Shown piece after piece: positions 11,501-23,527 of a stretch of 64,000 bases of DNA. The stretch's first letter is position 1. Each line of letters begins with the position of its first letter. The position numbers and the translations under genes are program-made. The stretch is from NCBI GenBank assembly GCA_004835665.1, contig RBKR01000012.1, positions 62,001-126,000 on the forward strand. Reading direction: 5' to 3'. This DNA is from Phoma sp. XZ068 (lineage: Eukaryota; Ascomycota; Dothideomycetes; Pleosporales; Didymellaceae). Under the pieces are notes generated by a model that searched no databases, was not told the origin of the DNA, and worked only from the letters and a program-made list of their open reading frames with translations.

Positions 11501-12615
11501 CTAGCTATGAGAAGTAGGCTGAGTCTTCGTCAGCAAATGAGCGTTGACTGGGGTCAATGCTTCGCCTTTGAGCAGAAAGCTCTTAATATTCTCCATCGCT
11601 AAGCGCTCGAACCCACTCGCAGTATCCCACGCTCCTCCCGCATTGTGACATGTTAAAGTCACATTGCGCATCTGGCACAACTCCTGATTCACTTGCGGCT
11701 CATGCTCATGCACATCGAGGCCGACAGCAAAGAGGTGTCCACTCTTAAGAGCTCGCACGAGTGCAGGCTCATCGACAAGAGTACCACGCGCAATGTTGAC
11801 AAACCTACTACCCTTCTTAAACTTCTGCAGACGCTCAGCAGTAATGATCTTTGTGCCGAAAAACGGTGTGGCAAGGACCACACAGTCAGCCACTGCCAAC
11901 ATTTCGTCCAATTTCTCGTAGAACGTCCCTTGGACTGCCCTCTCCTGTTGTTCGTTCTTGCGCACAATGTCGTGGTACAATATATCCATACCAAAACCTC
12001 TCCAAGCTTTCTCAGCAATTGTGTAACCAATATTTCCCAAGCCAATGATACCCAAGCTCCTTCCCCGTGGATTATAAGCAGTATCTTGCTGATTCTTGTG
12101 CGCATCCTTGAATTGCTCTGCATCCCCGGACTTCGCTGCTTCAGCACTCCAGATTAAGTTGCGGAAGACAGAGAGGATGTGCCATATCGCCATGTCAGCA
12201 ACAGCCTCAGATGAGGCACGTGCACCATTGCAATAAGTAATACCGTAGGAGGAAAGCGTGGGTATGTCGGCCCAATCATAGCCAGCACCAGCAGAAGCGA
12301 AGATAGTGCAAGTTGCGGGTAGATGGGGGACGAGATCTGATAATGATCAGCGCTGGATAGTATGTTCGAAAATACAGTTGTACCTTGGTCCCAGCGGCCC
12401 ATTTCACCACCAGAGTTCCAGAAAGGACGGAAGACCGCATGGAAGTTGCCCCATCGCTTCTCCTTTAGGGCTTGAATGAAAGTATCGCGTTTTCGCTCTT
12501 CAAAAGAGGGCTGTATGACTCTAAACTGGCTCTTGAAGGTCTTGTAGAGATTTGGGTTGTACTTAATGTCGTCTCCGATGTGGAGAACGACGTATTCGTA
12601 TGCAGTTGATGTCAT
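11501..12615 (-). CDS. D-isomer-specific 2-hydroxyacid dehydrogenase
   Basis: Exons 12384..12615 and 11501..12336 with a 47-nt intron; 355 aa. NAD(P)H-dependent reduction of a 2-oxoacid (glyoxylate, hydroxypyruvate or similar) to the D-2-hydroxyacid, probably cytosolic. The spliced frame runs from WNSGGEMGRWDQ into DLVPHLPATCTIFASAGAGY, the substrate-domain loop. It then shows the NAD-binding fold LGIIGLGNIGYTIAEKAW (GxGxxG), the catalytic-Arg segment FVNIARGTLVDEPAL, a Glu in HEHEPQVNQEL and the catalytic His region NVTLTCHNAGG. All residues expected of the family are present. Family-typical length. Substrate cannot be decided from sequence. Confidence 0.9.
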
Positions 12616-14977
12616 CGTGTTGAGGTGTTTGACAGGTGATCACCGAGGTGAGCCGCTGCCAGCAATTAATGTTTGACAAGAACGGATATGTATAAGCGGA
12701 AGTTAATGACAATCAAGTTAGCTCTCTAGATGTTCTCCCCCAGATTGACCTCAACCTTCTGCTCCTTCCCCGAAAATCTTTGCCGGCAGCTTTAGCGCTG
12801 CCGAGAGACGGTGTTGGCCAACGGTGTTTCTAAGGCTACCTAGGTACGCTAGCGGGTGCGGGGACCCCGCGAGCTAACGAATGATAGGGTGGATATCGTT
12901 TCCCCGGTACGTCGCTTACGCTAGGCCACCATGCCAGCCGAGGATGAGGATGAGTGTACTGTAGATCCATTTAAGTTTCCAATCGAGTGCTTCAGTTAGC
13001 GGGGACCCCAGACTGTGGATTGTGCTGGTCAAAGCGTTGCTGGGGCTGGTTACATCAACGAGTCTTCCAAACTGGTAGTGGACTGACAGAGAGACAGGTG
13101 AGCAGACGTCAAAAGCCATGTTAGTCAATAGCTAGCACTGAACTATCAGACTCTTCGTGTACGAAACTATGATCAAGACCGACGCATGCAAAAGGGCCAA
13201 ATACTTGCTTTATCAGACCATTTCTTTGTAAACTAGTTACACGGCTTCCGCCGCTTCCCTAATCTTCAGCCATGTCATAGCTAATAGACTACGTGCCAGA
13301 CATACACATGAGCTCTCCACTGACGCGAGCAAAGAGGCTAGAGCCACCATCTCTTTGCGTACCAGCTAGTGTTAGTGTCAGTCCCCGCTATCACACGCAA
13401 GAGATTGTTCGCCATGCTTACCTAGTTCAATCCCTAACAGCTTCGATAAGGCTGCTGGAGTTGAACAGTCGCACTGAATATCTAGCTGCGTAAGCAGGTA
13501 GCTTGAAAAGCTACACCGAGCGTTAGAGCCAGTAGGTATTCCTTAATCAGAATAAACAATCTGGCATCTTACTAGTGTAGTCTTCTAGTTTAACATTTCA
13601 CAGATATTGACTCGCTAGATACTTCTCTACATAACTGTTAAGGTCTATACTAGCTTCTATATAGTAAGGAATAAAGGTCTATAAAGGCTACTGCCCGCTG
13701 CTACATATCTGCTTGTGTACATATAGGTTGAAACTACGCGCGTGGCTCAGAAACAGGCCCTTCACACTAGCGCTCTCTGAGGTATTTGTTTCGTTAGGGC
13801 ACTTAGGGGGCAGTCTAGTAACATAGAAGCTTAAGCAATGAGAGTAGTGGATCAAAATCAGACCATGCGACTTACGGATGTGGAAGACAAGTAATTATGA
13901 CAGACAGTTGGAGGCCGCTGCTCGAGATGCAGATCTAAGTTCTCAAGGGACATTTCGCAATGTGAATCCCGTCTAAATACTTGATTGGTGATCTGACGTT
14001 TCGATAGTCTTCGCATGGGTACACGCTCCATCCCTGCTGGGCAGTTTATTGTCATGCTCACTCGATAGCTGAGCCATGAATGTCGAGTATGAAGGGTGTA
14101 TGAGGGCACAACTCTTCTCACATGCCCTACTATTTTTATAAAAACTGACTGTATAAAGACCGCTAGAAGGAAATTGGGAGTTGATGGGGAGCATGGGGAG
14201 GCTTGTTAACTAAGAGATTTGATGGGTGGGGCCAGGAAGGAGCGGCGGCACTACCGTTGACCGCAACCTAACGAACGTGGCTACTTCCCTTGTGTAAGGT
14301 TCGCTCAACGACTCATGTCCTGTCAACGAATTTGCGACGGATGACATGCACACAAATGGCAGCGATAATGACGAGAGCCCCACCCACCAGTCCCTCCATT
14401 CGAAGAACGAAATCTGCCACCTCGTTCCGTGCTGTCGATCGTTCACTTTTGGTTCAGGACGGCGCAAAAGATTGGTACTCAGTCTCTCTTGAAGATTCAC
14501 CACACTGAGCTCAAGACCACGGGTTCTCTTTGACGTTGGGGCCCAACTCGTCAACTTCACAGATCTAGACCTCCCACGGACATGGCTGGGGCTTTGTAAG
14601 CGTTATCAGAGGTACCGGAGATATCGTTACTTTTCAGATGGACGAACAAATCCCCTTCTGGAATCTGGTGCATGTGTCTGTGGACCAATATTGATAGTGT
14701 TTAGAGTAGCCAATTGTAAGTAGCTGTCTGAGGTAGTCCCACATTACTAAACTAAGATTACGTAGGGCAAATCGATCCCAGGTATTTATCCCCTTGATTA
14801 TTATATACATGAATTCGTCCACAATTTTACAAGTGTCGCGTCCATGTCGTACACCAAGGTGCCGGAGATATGCCTTGTGGGAGAAAGGCCGAATGAGTGC
14901 CGGACAAAGACTCTCAAATGGCTGGCGCAAAGTTAGATATTGGCGCTGGACAACGAGACCACAACTGAAGACAAGGT
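12616..14977. other. Gene-poor 2.4-kb region with repeat-like DNA
   Basis: No coding frame supported on either strand. Includes GC-palindromic pieces (GCGGGGACCCCGC near 12857 and GCGGGGACCCC near 13001) and a TA-rich stretch near 13540-13700 that look like transposon or MITE remnants. The element boundaries could not be defined. Confidence 0.4.
13540..13700. repeat. Possible degraded transposon remnant (TA-rich)
   Basis: Stretch enriched in TAG, CTA and TATA words (for example TTCTATATAGTAAGG and TCTATAAAGGCTAC), of the type left by repeat-induced point mutation in dothideomycete repeats. No terminal repeats or coding capacity seen. Confidence 0.25.
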
Positions 14978-16328
14978 TTATGCCTTAGTTGCAGAGGCGC
15001 ACGCGCGATCCCAGAAGAACTGGTTTGTACCAGTCGTGGCGATGAACTCGCCTTGCTGCAGCGAATATGTCAGGTATGCGCAGTTCTGAAGACCTGGGTT
15101 GAAAAGGTAGCTCATGCATGTAGCCTCGGCCAAGCATAGAGTGGCGCATGTCGAGATATCCGTGGTAGTAATCAGATTGAACGAAGAGGCGTAGTACTCG
15201 GCCTTGTTGGCAAAGCCCTCCACGCCACAGATGTTGGTTGGTGCCGGAGCTGTGTCGCATTTTCCGGACTCGCTCTGGCAACCCGTTCCACAAAAGGCAC
15301 TGGTGCTTCCACTACAATTTGTATTAGCCTTCTTCCTTTTTATTCCGGGCATAGAGGACTTACCAGTAGCCATATTGCGAGCAACAATCACCAAATGGAG
15401 ATCCCAAGCAAGTAATGCCGTTGTTGCTTGCTCCGCATAGCCCGTCAGTGGAAACCGCCCGTGTGGGCGATGGAGTAGCTGAGGCGGTCCTAGTTGAAGT
15501 GACGAATGAGGAGGGGATCAAGCTCGATGAAGAAGACGTTGGACTGGGGGAGGCTGATGGTTGGACGGACGAGCTGACGGCGTTACAGTTTCCGAAAGCA
15601 GCGTTGCAGCCAGCATCACAATAGATGCTGGTGCTTCCACACCATCCATATTCACTGCAGCAATCGCCAAATGGAGATTCTGAGCACGTGAATCCTTGAG
15701 TCCCACCACAACTTCCGTCTGTGGAGACCTTGACACCCGGAATGGACGAGGATGATGCTGCAGGAGCTGAGGAAGATGGCGCGGATGAGGGCGATGTTAT
15801 AGGACCTGAAGAAGACGTCGACAATAATGAAGATGATGCTACAAAGATTGGAGATGATGTCACGGTGGACAAGCTCGAGGTGGTAGATGCTGTAGATGAT
15901 TTTGAACTTGCTGAAGCTGGTGTTACAGACACAACAATTACTTTGGTTGATGAGGTTGATAGGTTCGTCGATGTTACAGAGGTTTTCGCTGATGTTGAGG
16001 ACGACTTTGTGGGTGTGGAGGAGACTTTCGCTGATATTGAGGGTGACTTTACGGGTGTTGAAGAGACTTTCACTAACGTTGAGGATGACTTTACGGATGT
16101 CGAAGTGGATGAGGTGCAGTCGCCGAAACCAGCTTGGCAGCCCTGTCCACAGTACGCTGAGGACGAGCCGCAATATCCAGTCTTGGAGCAGCAATTTCCA
16201 AACGCAGAGTCTTTGCAAGTGAGTGTGTTCTTGGATTGTATACCGCAACGAGCGGTGGTGCTGCACGTGAGAGCATCAGCGCCAAGGAATGGAAGGGCCG
16301 CAATGGCCAATAGTAGAGCTGAATGCAT
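14978..16328 (-). CDS. Secreted triple CBM18 (hevein-type) chitin-binding protein
   Basis: Exons 15364..16328 and 14978..15311 with a 52-nt intron; 432 aa. The start at 16328 gives a signal peptide (MHSALLLAIAALPFLGADA). Three hevein-like CBM18 modules follow, each with about eight cysteines: LTCSTTARCG to GFGDC (residues about 20-70), DGSCGGTQG to FGNC, and DGLCGASNNG to SGKC. The intron splits the third module inside its GYCGS core, so splicing restores CCSQYGYCGSTSAFCG. A long Ser/Thr/Lys linker with 14-residue repeats separates modules 1 and 2. The C-terminal region (GVEGFANKAEYYASSF... ending FFWDRAC) has six cysteines and resembles a PAN/apple-like fold. No catalytic domain. Likely binds chitin at the wall; protection of hyphae from host or rival chitinases is a reasonable but untested role. 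Confidence 0.88.
15979..16104 (-). repeat. Three 42-bp tandem repeats in the linker of the CBM18 protein
   Basis: Units 15979..16020, 16021..16062 and 16063..16104 are near-identical, each beginning GAGRYTTTCRCT on the plus strand. They encode 14-residue Ser/Thr/Lys repeats of the type VSSTPTKSSSTSAK. Length is a multiple of three, so copy-number change keeps the frame. Confidence 0.8.
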
Positions 16329-17565
16329 TTTGAATGGGGATGGACAAAACGAGTGACTAATTTGGATTACGGTGCCGTCGGGTAAAAGCCGCTGCGCTGC
16401 GAGCACTCAAAGAGAGCGGACGATCACTTTAAAGCAATCTCAAATGCCAATGCAATAGGGGAAACAAAAATAATCTGAGTCGTGAATATTGATGAGAAGC
16501 TAGCTAGGCTAGTAGGGGCAACGACTATGCTCTTTGCAGTGTAGCCTAAGTTTCGATCACTCAAAATCTCCACAAAATAATTTAGGATGCTGCTATTTTG
16601 AGCAGCGCCACTTCTGACATGCATCGTCACCAGCCTTGAAGAAAGCACCTCCAGCGCAGCCATCGTCGCAACGACTTGGAGAGTATACCTACAGTGTCTC
16701 GCCAGAAGTCTGGGTACAGTGTGTGTTACCAGCAGTTGCAGCTATACAGCATGCCACCTGTGCATGGCTGTTCTGGCCACCAACACCGACACTGCATTGT
16801 ACGATGTCCATACAGTCGATCATAAATGATAAAGAAAATCCCTACACGGCCAAGCCACATCTCACGATAGACAACCTGTGGCCGCCATCAATAGTCGCAA
16901 GGGTAGTATGCACCCGTGCTCGACTGGGGCTGCTGGATATCGCGCGAAAGATTCGCTAAAGTTTACGAGCTACGTCCGTCTACATAAGTAAGACTAGGCA
17001 GTCGACGCGCCGAAAGGTTACGAAAGACCGAAAATGTAACCTACAAGTGTGGTGGCTGGTATAGATACGCTAAGAGCACAACCCGTTAATCGACAATCGA
17101 GCTTAATATCATGCAGTTGTAGCATCAAGAGCCTTTCTTGGACAATAACTTTTCTGCTTTTGCTCCTGTCAACTGACGAGTTCGCAAATCAAACGTTCGC
17201 CAGACCCATTCAGAATACATTTTGACATTAATCTGATCCCGCACAAGTTCGTTCGTCTGGCTTGCACTTGATGACTCCAGCGGCACAAAACGCAGTGAAA
17301 ATCCATGGCAGCATTCCGTCTCTTCTTCCGTCCTCTAGTTGAGCTTGGCATACATATTTGGAGCGCGTCAGTCATTGAAAGTCAGTAATCACGGTTGGAA
17401 GACATGTTTTCGCCCAGCTTACCAATCAGCCAATATTGTCCCAGCGATTACCAGGGCATAACAGGAGTCTCGCAGATATCGTAGCTATCATGAAGAATCC
17501 ATCATCGGGGACCCTACAATTGGGCAACCTTTGGAAATGATATCATTCAAATACGATATACGTTG
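16329..17565. other. Intergenic region, no supported gene
   Basis: The left part is the CBM18 gene promoter. Short ORFs (16424..16663, 16636..16959, 17169..17375) have no recognisable features. Confidence 0.45.
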
Positions 17566-19571
17566 ATGGCTGCGCTGGCCGAAGGGAACGACCTGGAAAG
17601 GGTGGCAATCGAAAACTTAAGGATCGAATGTTTAAGATTGAATAAAAGTTGTTGCACTTCGACTACAGCAACAAAACCCACTTCTTCCCAAGATTCAAAC
17701 AACAATGGGCTGGGGCCTGAAGAATCAGCAATGTTTGGCTGGAAATTTGATCCGACACTGATTGCCGTCATCTATACGCAGCTCACGTCAATCATTCTCG
17801 GCGCCCTGAAAAGGAGAGAGCGTTTTGCCACGCTGGCCAAACCAGCCAAGTATATCTCCGTCGCTTGTTATATGCTGCTCGAGAAGTCGAAGCCATGGTG
17901 TACAACACTATCCCATGCACTCCAAAAGGAGAGGAATGGCGGAACCAGAAATTGGGCAATGATTTTCGCATGTCTGGCTCATATTGTGGCTATTTTCGGC
18001 ATCTCGCCGGTATCTGCTGCGCTACTGAGCTCACAGGAAGTAGAGCAGTCACATACTGAAACACTCAAACGATTAACTACACGCAAAGATTCCGCGTTGC
18101 ACCCCCAGGCCAACCGAGCCACGTATCTTTGAACTACAGGTGCAATGCTACAGAACTACAGCACATCTCCCTGGGTCACTGATGAGTTCGTCGTCTCTGC
18201 CATTCTGGCCATCGAATTTGGCTTACGTGGGCTCACCTCGGGACTATCAAATCTTAAGTGAAGGAAGTTGGGAGGCAGAAACAGCTGTCCTTCGTAACGA
18301 CTTCATTTTTACGGATTTCCCTATGAAGAAAAAGGCCTATTATATCCACAACTCGACTGAAGATTTGGAAGAAACTTCTGAAACCAACATATATTTCGCA
18401 TCTCTTCTCCTGCAGTCCGACCATGGCTGCCAATTCAACCTCACCTTCGGGAATCCCACCAATGTCGATGGAGCGTTGGATCCTGAAATCCACCAGTATC
18501 GGATGTCACGGAGTGATATACATCACATATTGAATGGCCAGACTGACGTTCGTAACTACACCATACGGGTCAACAATCACTGTCATGAGGACAAGGTTAT
18601 TCTGATGAGCTTCCCATGGTGGCTTAGTGCTAAGAAGGAACGATTGCTTGACAATGTTACAACCCAAGCATATGCCTGTCATACCGGCCATGCTATGGCA
18701 GTCGTCCCAGTTCGTGCTACAGGCACATTGAACGGTCTGTCTGTGAAGTTCAATGAAGATTTGTTTCATAAGCGTCGCGCACCAATCGAATCGACAACCT
18801 TGAACTTTACAGAAATACACTACACTTATACAGATGCTGTTGGGCATCATTTCGTTCTCCAAAAGCCCCAAACACGCCCAAGCAAGATTTGCTCACAAGA
18901 CCGGCTGCTTTATTTGGTAAAGGGCGTGACTTTAACATCTCAATGATGATGGCCGAACATGAATTACCTACGGTCGCTGCTAAGCTCAGGCGTCGCTTTT
19001 CCGCTGAAATTGTCTGCGCTTCTCTACAGCGTGAAGGTGAGTCAGAGGAGAAGCTCACGACTGGTCGCCGATTTGGATCTGCTCGTCGTGTACTGTTCAG
19101 TAGCCAAGCTGTGTCGATTCTCTGCACCCTTCTTTCCATCCCATGTTGTCTAATCTTAGGTACCCTTTGGTTGACATGTCCAACTAAGAGAGGGTTGGAT
19201 TTTCACTATGATCCCAGTACAGTGCTAGGATCTGGTTTCTGGGCGAGCGGTGATGATTCAGCATTATCGGGGTTCAAAACCCAAAATTTGGCCACTAGAC
19301 AGCAGCTCAAGGAACATCTCAAGGACCAGACCTTTCTCTCCAAGTCTGCAAGACTTGAGAAGATCGGAACCAATGGCGAGGCTCACACAATGCGTGAGTA
19401 TACAACACAGGCTTCTGCGATAAATACTAATTTCGAATAGCATTAGCCAGACCACTTTCTTCTCATACAGCTTCCATGCTTCCAGGATTACGCCTAAGAT
19501 ATCTGCTCTGCCTCTTACTCTTCATAATTGTTCTTCTCGCAGGAATTGCAGTTCTGTACACTTTTGCATGA
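17566..19571 (+). pseudogene. Decayed gene for a large multi-pass membrane protein (DUF3433-like)
   Basis: Protein-like segments continue across disrupted frames. Segment 1 (17566..18132) has the core FGWKFDPTLIAVIYTQL, a KERNGGTRNWAMIFACLAHI transmembrane region and SPVSAALLSS, typical of a fungal membrane family often labelled DUF3433 (from memory, tentative). An in-frame TGA at 18130-18132 is followed in the same frame by MLQNYSTSPWVTDEF. The frame then shifts by +1 before 18197, where LPFWPSNL continues, and shifts back near 18860-18890, where LLTRPAALFGKGRDFNIS continues. No GT...AG pair fits at these points. A 47-nt intron at 19394..19440 (branch TACTAAT) still looks intact and leads to a further transmembrane helix, MLPGLRLRYLLCLLLFIIVL, ending at a TGA (19569-19571). 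The usual second half of such proteins is missing. Confidence 0.65.
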
Positions 19572-19687
19572 CGATCGGAATCTCACCAGGCTTTCTTTAC
19601 CTATCGCGCTTAGTGCGGTGAAAGTGCATTTTTGCACAACGGAGCTCCGGTTCTCTCAAATCGGACTGAACGGGAAACAAGTATCAT

Positions 19688-20801
19688 CTAATCATCTAAC
19701 ATACCCGTCAACTTCGAGCTCTCAATCCACAATCCTCTCTCTGTCAAGGGATCAAATGCAAGCTGCGAGAAGCCGCCTGCGAAAGGAATTTCTGATATCT
19801 GTGCAGCCTCTGAGCAGTCTTCGAGGTATTTACCACCCCTTCCTTCCCAATCCACTGCTGTAGCAGCCCAAACAGATGTCGCAGCGCCTTGCTCAGGACT
19901 TTTTTTGATCTTATCGGCGTTAGGTATAGATTTAATGAATGGATCGTCACTGCCCAGATGTCGTTGTAGCTGAGTTGCACCGATAAGTCCCGGATGCACA
20001 CTCAGTGCATGAAGGCCTTTCGAGCCATAGAGACGCTCCACCTCGTTGGCGAACAGGATGTTAGCAAGCTTGGACTGTCCATATGCGAGCCATGGATTAT
20101 AGGGTTTCTTCTCCCAGTTCAAGTCCTCGAGGTCGATTTTCCCAGCTTTGTGCCCCTCCGAAGAAACCGAGATGACACGAGAGTTAAATTCAGGTGTTGA
20201 TGAAGCGATTAATGTCGACTTAAGTAACTTGAAGAGTAGGAAATGTCCTGAAATGAGGGTTCAGCAGTGGACCCAGTAGATATGGATTCGAAGCTCACCA
20301 AGGTGATTCGTTCCAATTTGGGACTCGAATCCATCCGAAGTACTGCCTTTGGGGCAAGCCATGATCCCTATTTTTATATTAGCTTGGACATTATTCTGAG
20401 GACGGCATGGAAATATTACCAGCATTGTTGATCAATACGTTCAACTTGCCAGTTCTGCGTAGGAAGTCTTCTGCACCTTCTCTTACACTTTCAAAGGAGC
20501 TCAGATCGAGCTTGATCACTTCTACCTTTCCAGGATTTGAATCTGATAAAATATCACTAGCAACTTTCTTCGTTTTCTCTATGTCGCGTCCCGTAATGTA
20601 GATGTCAGCGCCTGTCGCATGTATCGCTCGTGCAGTTTCCGGACCAATTCCACCCGGAGAGCAGCCGGTGATGAGAACGACTTTGCCTATCCATTTGCCT
20701 TCGAGCCCTTGGTCTCGAATGATTTGGAGAGCAGTTGGTCGGCTGTCACTAGGGCCATTGAGCGACTGGTGCAGTTGCGCGTATGGTGCAAGCGGTGACA
20801 T
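19688..20801 (-). CDS. Short-chain dehydrogenase/reductase (retinol dehydrogenase-like)
   Basis: Exons 20420..20801, 20299..20367 and 19688..20247; introns 52 and 51 nt; 336 aa. Classical SDR of the retinol-dehydrogenase/WWOX-like type, NADP(H)-linked oxidoreductase of unknown substrate. The Rossmann motif is VVLITGCSPGGIGPETA (a slightly expanded TGxxxGIG loop). The LNVLINNAG motif sits on the first splice junction, the SVSSEG segment carries the catalytic Ser, and YGQSKLANI gives the YxxxK pair. The start at 20801 (MSPLAPYAQLHQ) is preferred over an upstream in-frame ATG at 20861. The middle exon is only 69 nt, encoding IMACPKGSTSDGFESQIGTNHL. The gene points toward the decayed membrane-protein gene, 117 bp away. 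Confidence 0.9.
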
Positions 20802-23041
20802 GTTGAGAATTGTAAAAGTAAAACTGTGATAAGTGTGCAATAGGACGGCAGATATATTCAACGAATTTTGGCCAGGGAAATGCTAAAGATCGTTTACTTA
20901 CTCTGCTCGAGACTTAGTATTTATAGATGCCGCTCGGACTCGACCTGATCGGACAGAGTACCCAACAACCCGTAAACGGCCCTAAGCGGGCATCACATGC
21001 CGACCACGATTGCCGGGCATAATTTACCTCACCAACGCAGAACTATAGTCACTCGGTCAGATGTCATCGTCGACCAAGGTACATGTACACTTCCATTGGG
21101 TGTACGAACAAGACCGTCCACCTAAGTCGCACGTCCCCATCCCAACCTCCGCCCCGCTCCAAACGCTCCCCATGAATGGATTCACTATTTTCTCGACTTA
21201 CCACTCACGACAGTAAAACAAAGAGTAGGAGTCTACTGTTTGCTACTATGCAGACTACATGGTAAGGATATCGGATAGCATAGGACGCGTACGTTCCACT
21301 GAATGACTGGAAGTTTTCGCAACGCAAGTTTGTTTCCTTCACAAGAACAGACTAATTGGGAACAGGATTTCGAACTACAGGCTCTATTCATTAACCTAAC
21401 TTTTTTGATATCTTTTCCAATATCTTTAATGGTGAGATCTAGTGGCCATGCTGACCCGTCACCTTAAACGTACGCCAAGACTGTAGTGATTTTTCGGCTG
21501 TGCTTTCAATGGCCGTGGATACGCTGTCCGGCAGTAGAGTATTGTATTTACAACCCTGAACCAAAGATCATGCAAATGTACAGAACATTGTGAAGGTCCA
21601 CCAAGTGTTACCCCGTTGTCGAACGTTGCTTTACCGACTCCTCCAGCATTTCTAACCGCCTAATTATTACCACTCAAAAAACAGTAGCGTCGGTCGCTAA
21701 TTCGGTGCTTCCTCTATGGCTAATATCATAATATGTAACTAGTTCTAAATTGTGGAGCATCATCCCCACAGCCATTACCTCCATTATCCCTGATTCAAGT
21801 ACTCGTTGCCAGAAATAGCTGGAAAATAGATATGTCTAAATGGGCACCTGGAACAGAGGCAGTAATATTGTCCTCCACCGGCTCTGATACTCACTAAGCA
21901 CCCCATGTCACAATTGTATCCTTTTTCGTTTCCGTCCTGTAGAGTGCTGTGAATGCTACAATAATTGTGCATTGAAGTGTGGAAGTCGCAGTGAGTGCGG
22001 AATACATGAATTCTGAAGCCAAATATTGCGTACAAGCAGATTCGCGGACGAAACCCGCGGACCGATTGCATAGCGTTGACCACCGACGCACAGACCTCAA
22101 AGGTCATGGTGGGGAGAAACCTTCTCATAATGTCTGTGATACTCACAGATGGAATGATTCAGGCGTTTGTCTTTCTGATTTACGCAGTACTATATATCCA
22201 TCTTTTTTTTTTTGAATCACCATACTCCATGGCATCTACCCGGAGCCGGCTATGCAACTCAATCAAGCTTCCGCCAGCTATACAACCCCACGGGCTCTGG
22301 CAGTAACTGAGCTGCTGCTATAGCGCACCTTGTTCCGGTGTGTGAAACCACGGCCACACGAGAACGGAGCACTTGTTGAGGCACGGTCAGTCTCGTGTTA
22401 AACATTGACTATCGATATGCGTTCATGAACCCCTGAAAAAGACAGTTGGATAGCCAAGAAAAGCCGTTTTCGTGCCTGGCCTGCCACAAAGCTTTCGCAA
22501 GAAAGTGGGTTGTAATTGTTTTCACGATCTCTTAAGATGGCCAGGGACCAACTGATAAGTGCACAGGGACGTTCTCAAGCCGCACTATACGACTTACCGG
22601 GAAAGCATATTCTCCCAAGGATGCCGGCAGACTGCTGGGAAGTGCCAGCTTTGCAACATTATGATACATTCATGTTACAATGCTGTCTTGCCCAGGGTCT
22701 TTCGATATCGTACTTGGCACAAGTGCATCTTTCGTGCGTACTTCAACCTTGGGATCACAGCGACCTGTCTCATGTTTGAGTATGCCTGCCAATTGTTTTC
22801 GTGGTGTACATAAACCACGAGAGGAGACGTCAAGAACAGCAAGTAAGTCAAGACCTGGAAATGAAGCCGTTTTGAGATCATGGATAGCTCCGGCTACAGT
22901 TGCCCTGAATCGCGGGGCGGCGCAGAATACTTGTCCCGCGCCGAATCGGCCAGATTACGGGCCACGCCGAAAATGACTCGAAACCGCCAGTTGATCGCAA
23001 TCCACTCGAACGTCCAATACCGTAGCAGCAGCAGCAGCATC
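20802..23041. other. 2.2-kb intergenic region, no supported gene
   Basis: Contains short ORFs only, a run of 12 T at about 22203, and a CAG/CAT microsatellite just before the EthD gene start (about 23025-23044). Confidence 0.45.
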
Positions 23042-23527
23042 ATGGTGCGAGCATTCCTCTGCTTCTTCTATCGGCGACCCGACGTCACGCCTGAACAATT
23101 CCGAGAACGCCTCCTGAACGACTGGCTTCCCGTTACAAAGAGCGTCTTAGCACCTGCCATTCCCGTTTCCGCCGTGGCACACTTTCCAGCGCGCGCAGGC
23201 TCCGGAGCCGCCGACCGATTCGCAATAACACATCTGTCAAAAGGGAAGGTGCCGGATCATACTCCGGTTGTTCCTATTGGAAGTCTCGACAGCCCTGAGG
23301 TGCAGTGGGATGCAGTGTTGGAGTGGACGTTTCATGATGAGCTGGAGCTTGCACAGGCAATTGCGCGGTTGAACGAGGATGCAGCAAGCGAGATTTTGTT
23401 GCAGGAGGAGGCGAAGTGGTCTGTTAGCGAAAAGATGAAGGTTGTGCTGTTAGAAGAGAGTGTAGATCTATATCCAGAAATACGCAGCAAAACCTCCAAG
23501 GAATCTACCAGAGAAGTAGTAGTCTAA
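23042..23527 (+). CDS. EthD-domain protein (dimeric alpha/beta-barrel)
   Basis: 161 aa from the ATG at 23042 (MVRAFLCFFYRRPDVTPEQF); the frame is open upstream to about 22880 but that part (RSSSSS from a microsatellite) looks non-conserved. The N-terminal FFYRRPDVTPEQFRERLLND with a following W-P is the usual EthD signature. Such proteins are small ferredoxin-like dimers, found as accessory or cyclase-like proteins in catabolic and polyketide pathways. No polyketide synthase or P450 is nearby, so a pathway cannot be named. Intronless. Confidence 0.75.
   Translation: MVRAFLCFFYRRPDVTPEQFRERLLNDWLPVTKSVLAPAIPVSAVAHFPARAGSGAADRFAITHLSKGKVPDHTPVVPIGSLDSPEVQWDAVLEWTFHDELELAQAIARLNEDAASEILLQEEAKWSVSEKMKVVLLEESVDLYPEIRSKTSKESTREVVV

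Noticed and set aside
23025..23044. CAG/CAT microsatellite before the EthD gene as a coding poly-Ser tract
   Set aside because: The EthD domain begins right at the ATG 23042; upstream residues look like translated repeat and leader.
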